DNA of 64,000 bases from Pseudomonadota bacterium (GTDB lineage: Bacteria; Pseudomonadota; Alphaproteobacteria; Rhizobiales; Pleomorphomonadaceae), in assembly GCA_023436885.1 (NCBI GenBank), contig JAEZHI010000034.1:62001-126000 (forward strand), read 5' to 3'. Positions 18,669 to 27,366 of the stretch are shown in pieces. A program made the translations under genes and the position numbers. Numbering within the stretch: position 1 is the first letter of the stretch; each line of letters opens with the position of its first letter. The notes under the pieces were generated by a model. It was not told where the DNA came from, made no database searches, and saw nothing but the letters and a program-made list of their open reading frames with translations.

Positions 18669-19094
18669 ATGACCGTTTACGACCCCGACAACATCTTCGC
18701 CAAGATCCTGCGTGGCGATATTCCGTCCTACAAGGTCTACGAGGACGCCGACGTCCTCGCCTTCATGGACGTCATGCCACAGTCGGACGGCCATACGCTG
18801 ATTCTTCCAAAGACCCCGGCCCGCAACATCCTCGACGTCGACCCGGATGTTCTCGCCAAGGTCATCAAGGTCACCCAAAAGATAGCAAAGGCAGCGGTTA
18901 CGGCTTTCGAAGCCGACGGCGCCGTTGTGATGCAGTATAACGAAGCGCCGGCTGGCCAGACCGTCTTCCACCTGCACTTCCACGTCGTGCCGCGCTACCT
19001 CGGGGTTCCGCTCCGGCCGCACACCGGCAAGATGGCCGAAGGCGCCCTGCTGTCCGGCCATGCCGAAAAGCTGAAGGCCGCCCTGAGCGCCTGA
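18669..19094 (+). CDS. HIT-family nucleotide hydrolase/transferase
   Basis: A 141-aa protein of the Hint branch of histidine-triad proteins, which cleave nucleotide phosphoramidates or related mixed anhydrides. It has the N-terminal NIFAKILRGDIPSYKVYED block and the catalytic triad HLHFHVVPR (about residues 99-107). The ATG at 18669 has GGAGAG upstream. A longer in-frame start at 18612 would overlap the preceding stop and is unlikely. It probably follows the FemAB-like gene in one transcript and converges on the HxlR gene. Confidence 0.93.
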   Translation: MTVYDPDNIFAKILRGDIPSYKVYEDADVLAFMDVMPQSDGHTLILPKTPARNILDVDPDVLAKVIKVTQKIAKAAVTAFEADGAVVMQYNEAPAGQTVFHLHFHVVPRYLGVPLRPHTGKMAEGALLSGHAEKLKAALSA

Positions 19095-19102
19095 AATCCC
19101 GT

Positions 19103-19519
19103 CTAGAGGTTTTCCCGATCAAAGGCCGCGCGAGCCGCGTCAACCGCGCCGCGCGTCCTAACCGCCCAATCAACCAATGCCGACAGGGGCATCATGAGAG
19201 ATTGCCCCAGTTCGGTGAGGCTGTACTCAACCGCTGGCGGCGTCGTTGGAAATACCTTTCGGGCCACATAACCATCCCGCTGCAGATCGCGAAGCGTCTG
19301 CGTCAACATACGCTGGGAAATGTCGGGAATCGCACGCTTGAGTTCGCCGAAGCGATGCGGACGTGAGGCCAACGTCAGGACCATCAGCGTGCTCCACTTA
19401 TCGCCTATGCGATCGAGCACTCCACGAACCGGACAGGCTTCGAAGTCCGGGTCGGTCGTGACCGCATCCTGGAACCCCCGCAGCATTGCCTCGACTTCGC
19501 CGGATACTGACGTCGCCAC
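19103..19519 (-). CDS. HxlR-family transcriptional regulator
   Basis: A 138-aa winged-helix repressor or activator. It carries the family Cys (ACPVRGVLDRIGDKWS, about residues 28-43), which in HxlR/QorR/HypR-type proteins can sense electrophiles or oxidants. The recognition part is RFGELKRAIPDISQRMLTQTLRDLQRDGYV. The GTG start at 19519 has AGGAGGG at good spacing. It is divergent from a QorB-like reductase gene, the classic arrangement of a regulator and its target. A candidate operator lies between them. Confidence 0.92.
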   Translation of the reverse strand: MATSVSGEVEAMLRGFQDAVTTDPDFEACPVRGVLDRIGDKWSTLMVLTLASRPHRFGELKRAIPDISQRMLTQTLRDLQRDGYVARKVFPTTPPAVEYSLTELGQSLMMPLSALVDWAVRTRGAVDAARAAFDRENL

Positions 19520-19575
19520 CGGTTCCCTCCTGGTAACTATGGCAGGATAAACTGCCGTCTTGCTCGCTTAGCTAT

Positions 19576-19609
19576 GGTCTCTATTTTAGGCAAGGTCTCA
19601 AAAAGAGAC
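19576..19609. promoter_or_regulatory. Candidate HxlR operator in the divergent promoter region
   Basis: GGTCTC occurs twice in direct orientation (19576-19581 and 19594-19599). The second copy forms an inverted repeat GTCTC-AAAAA-GAGAC (19595-19609). This lies midway between the HxlR start and the reductase start. Position and symmetry suggest regulator binding, but no site has been demonstrated. Confidence 0.4.
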
Positions 19610-19632
19610 AAGCATACATATCAGGAGCGGAC

Positions 19633-20526
19633 ATGAGCGAGAAACTGATGGTCACCGGCGCCGCCGGCAAGCTCGGCCGTAGCGTGGTCAGGCTTCTTCT
19701 CGAAGAATTCGGCATTGCCCCCGCCGATCTCGTCGTCGGTACACGCGAGCCCAGCAAACTGGCGGATCTCGCGGCACGCGGCGTAATCGTGAAAGCCGTC
19801 GACTTCAACAAGCCTGAAACGCTGGTGCCAGCCTTTGCCGGTGTCGATCGTCTACTCATCGTTTCGACAGACTCCATCGGCAACCGCCTCGCAGGACACA
19901 AGGCTGCCGTCGCAGCCGCAAAGCAAGCAGGCGTCAAGGGGATCGTCTACACCTCGGCGCCGAACCCGCACGGCGACAACCATCCGCTCTTCTTCGCCGG
20001 CGAACACGCCGGTACAGAGACGGCGATTTTCGACAGTGGTCTCGCCTATCGCATCCTGCGCAATCATTGGTACTACGAGAACCTGTTCATGAGCCTGCCG
20101 GCGATATTGAAGCAGGGCGGCACCTGGTACACCTCGGAAACGCCGGGCACGCTGGTTACCAGTGTCGCGCACGAAGATTGCGCGCGGGCCGCCGCTGCGG
20201 CCCTCACTCGCCCGTGGTCGGGCGACAAGACGATCTTCGACATCACCAGCGACGAAGCCTTGACCAAAGAGGAAGTCGCCAGCCTGGCATCGAACATTCT
20301 CGGCACACCAATCAACGTGGTGAGGCTGTCACCCGACGCGCTGACCAGCGGAATGAAAGCCGCAGGCGTCCCGGATTTCGTGATCCAGCTGACGCTCTCC
20401 ATGGACGCGACCAATAGCGCAGGCCTGCTATCCAAGACGTCTAAGGCAGTGGAAGAGCTGACCGGCCGCAAGCCGCGCACATTTGCCAGCTTCTTCGAAG
20501 CCAATAAGGTCGCTCTGACGGCCTGA
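19633..20526 (+). CDS. NAD(P)-binding SDR/NmrA-like reductase (QorB-type quinone oxidoreductase)
   Basis: A 297-aa atypical short-chain dehydrogenase. The N-terminal Rossmann motif is VTGAAGKLGRSVVRLLLEE, with TREPSK as the cofactor phosphate-binding region. YTSAPNPHGDNHP and LRNHWYYENLF are typical of the QorB/NmrA group, which reduces quinones with NADPH. The start has AGGAG at ideal spacing. It is divergently paired with the HxlR regulator, which suggests induction by quinones or other electrophiles. The substrate is inferred from family and context only. Confidence 0.86.
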   Translation: MSEKLMVTGAAGKLGRSVVRLLLEEFGIAPADLVVGTREPSKLADLAARGVIVKAVDFNKPETLVPAFAGVDRLLIVSTDSIGNRLAGHKAAVAAAKQAGVKGIVYTSAPNPHGDNHPLFFAGEHAGTETAIFDSGLAYRILRNHWYYENLFMSLPAILKQGGTWYTSETPGTLVTSVAHEDCARAAAAALTRPWSGDKTIFDITSDEALTKEEVASLASNILGTPINVVRLSPDALTSGMKAAGVPDFVIQLTLSMDATNSAGLLSKTSKAVEELTGRKPRTFASFFEANKVALTA

Positions 20527-20530
20527 CAAA

Positions 20531-20557
20531 AGAGGGGACGCCCATGACGGCGCTCCC
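20531..20557 (-). terminator. Weak terminator after the GDPD gene
   Basis: On the minus strand GGGAGCGCC pairs with GGCGTCCC (one bulge) around a 6-base loop, followed by CTCTTTTG. It sits between the convergent reductase and GDPD genes. Confidence 0.45.
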
Positions 20558-20575
20558 ATCCATCCCAAGACACTA

Positions 20576-21331
20576 TCAGGCGTCCGGGTTGAAACCCTCG
20601 AACACCAGCTGGGCGCCAAAATCTGACGCCGCCTGAAACTCTTCCGGTCGGCGGATGGTCCAGGCTGTGACCGGCAGTTTCCAGTCGTCGCGAACCCTGC
20701 GACTGACGTCATTGCCAAGAAGCTTGACCCAATAGCTTACGAACTGGAACTTCGACCAGGAATAGTGGGACAGCGAAGCCAGCTCGTCCTGCCCGACGAA
20801 GCGGTACTCGTTGTAATCCTTGGCGCTCGATGCGTCGTCGGCAACGATGCCACGCGGCAGCTCAGGCGCGATCTCGGCGAGATCCTGAACCTGGCGTGGG
20901 TCGAAGGATTCAACCACGACCGGCCCGCCACAAGTTGAAAGCTCCCGAGCGGTCGCCTCGACAAGATCGCGCTGACGCTCGGCGAAATAGCTCTTGATCT
21001 CGACGACGAGACCTGTACGTCCACCGACGAGGTCCAGCACTTCCCGCAGCGTCGGAATCCGGTCTTCGGTGCCAACCATCGGAATAGCCTTCAGTTCGGC
21101 CATGGTACGTCCCGCCACCGGTCCTTTGCCAGTGGTCAGGCGGTCGAGGACATCGTCATGGAAGACGTAGACGACGCCGTCGGCTGAGAGATGGACATCC
21201 ATCTCCATCGGGAAACCCGCCCGAGCCGCAGCGTCAAAGGCCGAAAGCGTGTTCTCTATCCGTCCCGCCTTTGCATCGTGCAAACCACGATGGGCAACGG
21301 GACGAGCGGTCAGCCAGGAAAAATCGGTCAT
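20576..21331 (-). CDS. Glycerophosphodiester phosphodiesterase
   Basis: Hydrolyses glycerophosphodiesters to glycerol-3-phosphate and an alcohol. At 251 aa it is a single GDPD TIM barrel with the catalytic and metal-binding blocks AHRGLHD (about residue 13), EMDVHLSADGVVYVFHDD (about residues 43-60) and VVEIKSY (about residue 110). It has no signal peptide, so a cytoplasmic UgpQ-like role is likely. The ATG lies 5 bp after the RidA stop, giving a two-gene operon. Confidence 0.92.
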   Translation of the reverse strand: MTDFSWLTARPVAHRGLHDAKAGRIENTLSAFDAAARAGFPMEMDVHLSADGVVYVFHDDVLDRLTTGKGPVAGRTMAELKAIPMVGTEDRIPTLREVLDLVGGRTGLVVEIKSYFAERQRDLVEATARELSTCGGPVVVESFDPRQVQDLAEIAPELPRGIVADDASSAKDYNEYRFVGQDELASLSHYSWSKFQFVSYWVKLLGNDVSRRVRDDWKLPVTAWTIRRPEEFQAASDFGAQLVFEGFNPDA

Positions 21332-21336
21332 TTGCC

Positions 21337-21801
21337 TTAGGAAACCTCGATGATGGCGTCGATTTCCACCGCGACGCCAAGCGGCAGGGCAGCGACGCCG
21401 ACGGCAGTCCGGCTGTGCTTGCCCTTTTCGCCCAGCACGTTAGCGAAGAGATTTGACGCTCCGTTGACGACCTGCGGCTGTTCAGTGAATTCTGGAGCGG
21501 AGTTTACGAAGGCGTTGAGGCGGACAACGCGCACAATGCGGTCGAGATCGCCGACGGCCACCTTCACCTGCGCCAGGATATTCATGGCGCAGAGCTCGGC
21601 TGCCTTCTGTCCGTCAGCAAGGTTGACATCGACACCGAGCTTGCCGGTAACGGCGGCACCCGCCGCTGTCTTTGAGATCTGCCCGGAAACGAAAAGCAGA
21701 TTCCCGGTGCGCACATACGGAACATAGTTGGCAACGGGTGCTATCGCTTCCGGCAACGTGATACCGAGGCTTTTCAGGGCGGATTCGACGGAACTGGTCA
21801 T
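21337..21801 (-). CDS. RidA/YjgF-family protein
   Basis: A 154-aa trimeric-type protein related to RidA, which deaminates reactive enamine or imine intermediates. Family features are LLFVSGQIS, an aspartate/glycine-rich middle and the C-terminal RTAVGVAALPLGVAVEIDAI, where RidA has its ligand-binding Arg. It belongs to the longer YjgF-like branch (about 150 aa), whose activity is less certain. The ATG at 21801 has GGAG at good spacing. It is the first gene of a pair with GDPD. Confidence 0.9.
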   Translation of the reverse strand: MTSSVESALKSLGITLPEAIAPVANYVPYVRTGNLLFVSGQISKTAAGAAVTGKLGVDVNLADGQKAAELCAMNILAQVKVAVGDLDRIVRVVRLNAFVNSAPEFTEQPQVVNGASNLFANVLGEKGKHSRTAVGVAALPLGVAVEIDAIIEVS

Positions 21802-21981
21802 TGGCAGGACTCCGGAACGGTTGTCCGAGTCATGCCCCATCGCGCGGGCAATCGCAACTCGCACGCCTCGTCATGCCCTTGATGCAATATGTTGAGTTGA
21901 TCTTTGCAAGAATATACGTGCTATCCTGTTTTCATTAATCCGCATACTCAACGAATCTATTTGAGAGACGCCGGGGAACAC

Positions 21982-22848
21982 ATGGTCCATTCGCTTTTCC
22001 GATCGGCGGCGATCGCCTTTGCCTTTTCGGCATTGATCGAACCGACATTTGCCGGCGGCTTGGCCCCACACCGCGTTGCCTATGATCTTGCCCTTGAGAG
22101 TACGCCGCAGATGAGCGATCTCAGCGTCAACATGAAGGGGCGCATGGTCTACGAATTCACCGGCAACGCTTGCGAAGGCTACACTGTAAATTTTCGCTTC
22201 GTCCTGGAGACCACCGATAGCGACGGCAATTCAGCGATCACTGACCTGAGGAACAAGAATTACGAAAGCGGCGACAGTCGCAGTTTCGAGTTCCGGTCGC
22301 AGACCTTCGTGAACGAAGTCCAGACCGAAGACAACAGCGGGACGGCGGTTCGCGAAGGTAGCAAGGTCAACGTCAAGCTCAATCAGCCCCAGGCCACCAG
22401 CTTCTCCGTCGACAAGCCGGTCATCTTCCCCACGGCGCAACTTATCAAGACGATCGCGGAAGCCAAAAAGGGAACCACCGTCTTCTCGGACGATATCTAT
22501 GACGGCTCGGACGGCGGCCAACACGTGTTCCATACCTCGACGGTGATCGGTCCTGCCCGCACAACGCCACCCGACGCCTCCGAGAAGGAGATCGGTGACC
22601 TGCGCCGCTGGCCGGTCACGGTCGCTTACTTCGGAACCGAGAGCGGCGGCGACCAACCGCCGGACTATTCCATCTCGTTCGACCTGTGGGAGAATGGCGT
22701 TTCCTCGAAAATGCGCCTCGACTACGGCGACTTCGTTCTGAACGGCAAGATTGCCCACTTCGAGCAGTTGCCAGAGACCGCCTGCAACGCATCGGCGCCA
22801 CCCAATGCAAAGACCGCAGCCGGGGGGGAAGCCGCTCCGGCCAAGTGA
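21982..22848 (+). CDS. EipB-family periplasmic cell-envelope protein (DUF1849)
   Basis: A 289-aa exported protein with a signal peptide (about residues 1-23, ending PTFAGG). It then matches the EipB/DUF1849 family: LAPHRVAYDLAL, MKGRMVYEFTGNACEGY, RLDYGDFVLNGKIAHFEQL. Two Cys residues (about 64 and 268) lie where the family forms a conserved disulfide. In Brucella, EipB is a beta-spiral periplasmic protein needed for envelope integrity. The ATG at 21982 has GGGGAA upstream. It ends 4 bp from the convergent MFS gene. Confidence 0.9.
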   Translation: MVHSLFRSAAIAFAFSALIEPTFAGGLAPHRVAYDLALESTPQMSDLSVNMKGRMVYEFTGNACEGYTVNFRFVLETTDSDGNSAITDLRNKNYESGDSRSFEFRSQTFVNEVQTEDNSGTAVREGSKVNVKLNQPQATSFSVDKPVIFPTAQLIKTIAEAKKGTTVFSDDIYDGSDGGQHVFHTSTVIGPARTTPPDASEKEIGDLRRWPVTVAYFGTESGGDQPPDYSISFDLWENGVSSKMRLDYGDFVLNGKIAHFEQLPETACNASAPPNAKTAAGGEAAPAK

Positions 22849-22852
22849 TCGA

Positions 22853-24091
22853 TCACTCGCGCCTTGTCTGAAGCAGGAACACGCCGAGAGCCAAGATCAT
22901 GAGCGTCGCGGCGATGAAGAGACAAATGTCCGGGCTTTGGATCGGCGCAGCGCCCGACAAAAAATAACTGAAGGCTTGGGTATAGAAGATCGCGCCGACC
23001 AGCATGGCAAGGCTCATCAGGGCCGAGACGCCACCCTGCAAAGCGCCCTGTGTGTCTTCCGGCACCGCCTTTGACATCAATGCCGAGAGCATGGGGTGGG
23101 CAAAGCCCTCCACTGCATTGATGACCAGCATCGCCACAACGAAAGCGGTTGTTGGTGAAAGAGCAAATCCAACGCAAGTCGCCGCGGCTCCGGCAAGACC
23201 AACCACGGCCATGCGTCGCTCGCCCCAACGCGCAACGGCCGGTCCGGTCCCCATCCCCTGCAAAAGGGCAACGGTCAGTCCTGATGCGGCCAGCGTCAAT
23301 CCGACAGTCGTGCCAGACCGACCATATTTGGCCATCCCCCAAAAGGGCCAGATCGCTGCGTAAACCGAAGTACCAAAGAAGAATATGGTGAGCACCAGGG
23401 CATAAGGCAGCACCCCCTGATAGCGAGCGAACACCGAGAGCACACCGAGAGGATTCGCCTCCCTCCAGCGGAATGCACGACGGTTCTCGCGAGCGAGGGT
23501 TTCAGGCAGCCCGAAAACACCGAACAGGAAATTAACCCCGGCGAGTGCCGCCGCGCTCCAGAACGGCACTCGTGTGCCAAGCTCTCCGAGCATGCCACCA
23601 ATCGCCGGCCCCAGCACAAAGCCGAGCCCGAAGGCTGCCGTCATCCTGCCGAACGACCGGGCGCGATTCTCCGGCGCACTGACATCGGCGAGACACGCAT
23701 TGGCGATGACGTAGGAGGAGCCACAGACGCCAGCAATCAGCCGCCCGACAAATAGCCATGTAATAGTGGGAGCCAATGCCTGCACGATATAGTCGACCGC
23801 CAGGCCCGCGATGGCCAGGAGCAACAGAGGGCGGCGTCCGAAACGATCGGACAAGGTGCCGGCAAGCGGCGCAAAGACGAATTGGGCCAAGCTGAACGTG
23901 GCAAACAGCCAGCCGCCGATGCGAGCGGCCTCCTGAAGCCCGGTATGCCCCACCTCTTCGATCAAGCGCGGCAGAACCGGTATGATCAGGCCGAACCCAA
24001 CGATATCCAAGAAAACGGCTACCAGCGCAAAAACGGTTGCCCGACGCGCCTCGGCGGCTGAGACGGAAACGGAGAGTTCGGCGATAGGCAT
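22853..24091 (-). CDS. MFS transporter, TetA-like (DHA1)
   Basis: A 412-aa inner-membrane antiporter with 12 helices, close in pattern to class TetA exporters. It has FLDIVGFGLIIPVLPRL in helix 1, motif A GTLSDRFGRRPLLLL (about residue 80) and RSFGRMTAAFGLGFVLGPAIGG (motif C, about residue 145). Despite the TetA-like architecture, chromosomal members of this group export varied compounds, so tetracycline export is not implied. It stands alone, transcribed toward the EipB-family gene. Confidence 0.88.
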   Translation of the reverse strand: MPIAELSVSVSAAEARRATVFALVAVFLDIVGFGLIIPVLPRLIEEVGHTGLQEAARIGGWLFATFSLAQFVFAPLAGTLSDRFGRRPLLLLAIAGLAVDYIVQALAPTITWLFVGRLIAGVCGSSYVIANACLADVSAPENRARSFGRMTAAFGLGFVLGPAIGGMLGELGTRVPFWSAAALAGVNFLFGVFGLPETLARENRRAFRWREANPLGVLSVFARYQGVLPYALVLTIFFFGTSVYAAIWPFWGMAKYGRSGTTVGLTLAASGLTVALLQGMGTGPAVARWGERRMAVVGLAGAAATCVGFALSPTTAFVVAMLVINAVEGFAHPMLSALMSKAVPEDTQGALQGGVSALMSLAMLVGAIFYTQAFSYFLSGAAPIQSPDICLFIAATLMILALGVFLLQTRRE

Positions 24092-24194
24092 CGAACGTGT
24101 CCTGTGAAACGGAGCTCCGGACTATAAGGCGACCGGCGCCTAAACCTGTCCGCAGCCGCACGGCACCAGTGATTCCGCCTCTCCAAGCCAAAAA

Positions 24195-24218
24195 CAAAAA
24201 GGCACCCAAACGGGTGCC
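24195..24218 (-). terminator. Terminator of rpmG
   Basis: On the minus strand GGCACCC and GGGTGCC form a 7-bp stem with a 4-base loop followed by TTTTTGTTTT. It lies about 55 bp after the rpmG stop and is a strong intrinsic terminator. Confidence 0.88.
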
Positions 24219-24274
24219 TCCTGCATGAACTCGATCGGGCCAGACGCCTTAAAGCGCATCCGGCCGGAGCCGGA

Positions 24275-24442
24275 TCACTTGATCTTGGATTCCTTGAACT
24301 CAACATGCTTGCGAGCGACCGGATCATACTTGGTCTTGGTCATCTTCTCGGTCATCGTGCGCGAGTTCTTCTTGGTGACGTAGAAGTACCCGGTGTCGGC
24401 AGTCGAGACGAGCCGGATCTTGATGGTCGTTGCCTTGGCCAT
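24275..24442 (-). CDS. rpmG: 50S ribosomal protein L33
   Basis: A 55-aa basic protein starting MAKATTIKIRLVSTADTGYFY and ending with the family C-terminus EFKESKIK. It lacks the paired CxxC motifs, so it is the zinc-independent form of L33. The ATG at 24442 has AAGGAA at 9 nt. It is monocistronic with its own terminator. The 108-bp gap to the MFS gene would hold its promoter. Confidence 0.97.
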   Translation of the reverse strand: MAKATTIKIRLVSTADTGYFYVTKKNSRTMTEKMTKTKYDPVARKHVEFKESKIK

Positions 24443-24550
24443 GGCATCCGATTCCTTATGTTTGTTGACGGTGACAGCCAAAGCGGCTGGACGCCCCACG
24501 CGGGAAGCGTCGTTCGTTCGGCGGGCACCCTAGTCGAAAGCGCCCGAAAG

Positions 24551-25747
24551 TCAAGACGAGCTTGATTGGCCTTCTGCATTTGGTTCCGGTATCCGGCGGA
24601 TACGAAAGAAGGCGAAAGTGGCATAACTGACGAGGATCAGCGCGGTCACGACAACCAGCCCCTGGGGACCCAGCGCGTCCATTCCAACACCCGTAGCTGC
24701 CGGTCCCACCAACATGCCAACCGAATACATGAAAATGAAAGCTGCGTTGGCGGAAGCCAGATCGTTGCCGGAAAGGCGTGCACCAAGGTGGGTCAGTCCT
24801 ACGGCATACAAACCAGCCACGACGCCGCCAAACAAACCGAGCGCCGGCATAAGAAGGGATTGGTTGGACGACACGGCTGCGACAATACCGGACGAAGCGA
24901 TACCGCCCAGGGCGATATAGAGAAGCAGACGCCTGCGATCCATGCGGTCCGACAGCATGCCGAGCGGCAACTGAGCAAAAATATTCCCGAGCGCGACGGC
25001 CATGACGAGGAGAGCTGCCACCTGTTCGCTATAACCGAGCCGAAGACCGTAGACCGGCGAGAAGCTCATGACCGACGATTCGACCGCGCCTACGGTGAAG
25101 GCGGCAAAGGTGCCAAGCGGAACAACCGTGAGGAAATGCAGGAAGTTGCCGCCTTTACCCTCGTGTATGGGTGGATCTGCCCTGAACCCAGCGATGATGG
25201 GGAGAATCGACAGAGCCATCAGCCCGGTACCAACGGCGAACGGCAACCAACCTTCCGAGCCGATAAGACTCAGAATCGCCGGCCCGACAGCAAAACCGAC
25301 GGACAGGATGGTGGCATAAACGCCCATGACGAGGCCGCGCTTGGCAGCCGGAGCGAGCGCGTTGATCCAGAACTCCGAGACGATGAAGGCCGTGTTGAGA
25401 CAGAGCGAAAAAACGAATCGCAACACGAACCAGACGACGATCGAATCGAAGAAATAGAACAGCGGAAAGATGATGGTTCCGAGCAGCACGGCTGCCAGAA
25501 GCACCCAGGCGGCACCGAACCGACGCGTCAAGCCAGGGACAAAGGGCGTGCTGAGAAGCGCCGCGACTCCGGCAGACGTCGTGACAAGACCAATGACCGA
25601 GCTCGAATGCCCGCGCTGTTCGAGAATAACTGCCAGAAGCGGCATGCCGAGGGAAAGCGACGTTCCCACGGCCGAGATCGCTCCGATCGCGGCGGCCAGA
25701 CCGGCGAGACGTCGCCGGTCGAAACGATCTTGGGAAAGTGACGTCAT
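24551..25747 (-). CDS. MFS transporter (YcaD-like)
   Basis: A 398-aa inner-membrane protein with 12 helices. The pattern (SLGMPLLAVILEQRG at the N-terminus, NALAPAAKRGLVMGVYATILSVGFAVGPAIL in the middle, MLSDRMDRRRLLLYIA as a mid-molecule motif A) fits the YcaD group of MFS proteins, whose substrates are unknown. It lies 22 bp downstream of the FAD monooxygenase gene on the same strand, so the two are probably co-transcribed. Confidence 0.87.
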   Translation of the reverse strand: MTSLSQDRFDRRRLAGLAAAIGAISAVGTSLSLGMPLLAVILEQRGHSSSVIGLVTTSAGVAALLSTPFVPGLTRRFGAAWVLLAAVLLGTIIFPLFYFFDSIVVWFVLRFVFSLCLNTAFIVSEFWINALAPAAKRGLVMGVYATILSVGFAVGPAILSLIGSEGWLPFAVGTGLMALSILPIIAGFRADPPIHEGKGGNFLHFLTVVPLGTFAAFTVGAVESSVMSFSPVYGLRLGYSEQVAALLVMAVALGNIFAQLPLGMLSDRMDRRRLLLYIALGGIASSGIVAAVSSNQSLLMPALGLFGGVVAGLYAVGLTHLGARLSGNDLASANAAFIFMYSVGMLVGPAATGVGMDALGPQGLVVVTALILVSYATFAFFRIRRIPEPNAEGQSSSS

Positions 25748-25769
25748 CTCAGCCGTCCGTAAAAAGGGA

Positions 25770-26969
25770 CTAGCCTTCTATCGGACGCCAGCCATAAATC
25801 CAATCCATGTTGTTCGCCAGCCGCTCGGCACCGAGAAGCCGCATGCCTAGATTGCGTGCTTTTGCCGGTGCTCCGCCCAGGTGATAGACGAAGCCATTCC
25901 GCCGGGCTGCTGCTGCGACCTTGTCGGTCCGCGCCTTGCGCCCTTCCGCAAAACGCATCAGTCTTTCTTCGATATCGTCGCCAAATCCAGCAGCCAGCAC
26001 ACCGGAGAGAACGCGGGCATCCTCGATGGCCATGGCAGCACCTTGAGCCACGAATGGCGGCATTCCATGAACGGCATCGCCGATCAGCACCGTCCGCCCC
26101 TTGGTCCACGGCGTGTCGCGCGGCGCTTCGCAAAGCGCCCACTTCCGCCAGCTGTCCGGCATGGCGATCAGCTTCCGGACGGGTTCAGGCCAATCCCTGA
26201 AAGCTGTCTGAACCTGGGCCGGATCACCGGGCGCGTCCCAGCCCTCCTCGTTCCAGGCATCATCGATGGCTGCGACGAGATTGATCTCCCGCCCTGCATC
26301 GATGGCGTAATGGACGAGATGAGCATGTCGACCAAGCCAAAGGCCGGTTTCGTTGTGTCGGAACGACTGAGCGAAGAATCCTTCCGCCTCGAACGTCGCG
26401 CGCCATGCAGTGCGTCCGGTGTAGGTCGCAGGTCCGCCGCCAACCACCGTCGCGCGCACCATGGAGCGGACCCCGTCGGCGCCGACCAGAACGGCCCCAG
26501 CGAAGCGGACCAGCTCACCAGCCTCGACACCATCAACGACGACGCCTGCTTCGTCCTCATGAATCGACGTCACGTTGACGCCGAGATGCAAGGTGACCCG
26601 CGGTTCCTGCTCGACTGCTTCAAGCAGGGTTCCCTGCAGATCGGCGCGGTGGATGACGATGTAAGGGGCGCCATAGCGTTCGACCATCGCGTCACCGAGC
26701 GGCATGCGCAAAATCATGCGTCCGCTGGCACCATCGCGAATGGTGACGGCCTCCGGCCGTACACCGGTCGCATCGAGAGCTGACCCCAGCCCAAGATGAA
26801 AAAGAATGGAAGACGCGTTGGGAGAGAGCTGAAGGCCAGCCCCAACCTCTCTCAGCTCGGGTGCCTTATCGATAACCGTGACCCGCACGCCGGCTCGCGC
26901 AAGACACAAAGATAATGTGAGGCCGGCAATTCCGGCCCCAATCACCACCACCGGTAAGTGATCCGGCAT
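25770..26969 (-). CDS. FAD-dependent aromatic-ring-hydroxylase-type monooxygenase
   Basis: A 399-aa flavoprotein of the group A (PHBH-like) monooxygenases. The dinucleotide-binding motif GAGIAGLTLSLCLARAG starts near residue 12, the GADGVRSMVR motif (DG type) lies near residue 165, and the second FAD motif LIGDAVHGMPPFVAQGAAMAIEDA near residue 295. The region RPLGD-equivalent resembles salicylate or 3-hydroxybenzoate hydroxylases, but the substrate is not determined. GGAG precedes the ATG. The downstream MFS gene may share the transcript. Confidence 0.88.
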   Translation of the reverse strand: MPDHLPVVVIGAGIAGLTLSLCLARAGVRVTVIDKAPELREVGAGLQLSPNASSILFHLGLGSALDATGVRPEAVTIRDGASGRMILRMPLGDAMVERYGAPYIVIHRADLQGTLLEAVEQEPRVTLHLGVNVTSIHEDEAGVVVDGVEAGELVRFAGAVLVGADGVRSMVRATVVGGGPATYTGRTAWRATFEAEGFFAQSFRHNETGLWLGRHAHLVHYAIDAGREINLVAAIDDAWNEEGWDAPGDPAQVQTAFRDWPEPVRKLIAMPDSWRKWALCEAPRDTPWTKGRTVLIGDAVHGMPPFVAQGAAMAIEDARVLSGVLAAGFGDDIEERLMRFAEGRKARTDKVAAAARRNGFVYHLGGAPAKARNLGMRLLGAERLANNMDWIYGWRPIEG

Positions 26970-26989
26970 AGCTCCATCCTTGGCGTGGA

Positions 26990-27235
26990 TCAGGCCGCTT
27001 TAGGCTGCCACGCGGCGTCCTTGGGTTCCGATTCGGTCGCTTTGAGCGACGGATCGTAGCGGTAGACGGTCGAGCAATAGGAACAGACGACCTCGGACTC
27101 ATCGCCCATTTCCAGGAAGATGTGCGGGTGATCGAAGGGCGGCTTGGCGCCAATGCACATAAATTCCTTAGCGCCGATCCGAATGGTGGTTACACCAGCG
27201 TCGTTGGCGAAATGAGGAATGATAGCGTCGGCCAT
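26990..27235 (-). CDS. Zinc-finger domain protein (NDUFS6-like)
   Basis: An 81-aa protein with a CHCC zinc site: Cys in EFMCIG, His in DHPHIF, and CSYC (VVCSYCSTVYRY), about residues 27-54. This is the zinc-finger family related to the mitochondrial complex I subunit NDUFS6, found as small stand-alone proteins in alphaproteobacteria. A role in complex I here is plausible but unproven. The ATG at 27235 matches family length. It lies 20 bp upstream of the monooxygenase gene on the same strand, so it may head that operon. Confidence 0.9.
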   Translation of the reverse strand: MADAIIPHFANDAGVTTIRIGAKEFMCIGAKPPFDHPHIFLEMGDESEVVCSYCSTVYRYDPSLKATESEPKDAAWQPKAA

Positions 27236-27366
27236 GCACGATACCCTTGTTGAAATCCGTGACTTCACGAAGCATACCGGCAAGATGACAGCAAGAACAG
27301 TCCCCTCGCGGTAAAAGCCTTGGGACATTGCAGCTTAGCGCCACGAGGCGCGATGGAGTTTCTCCC

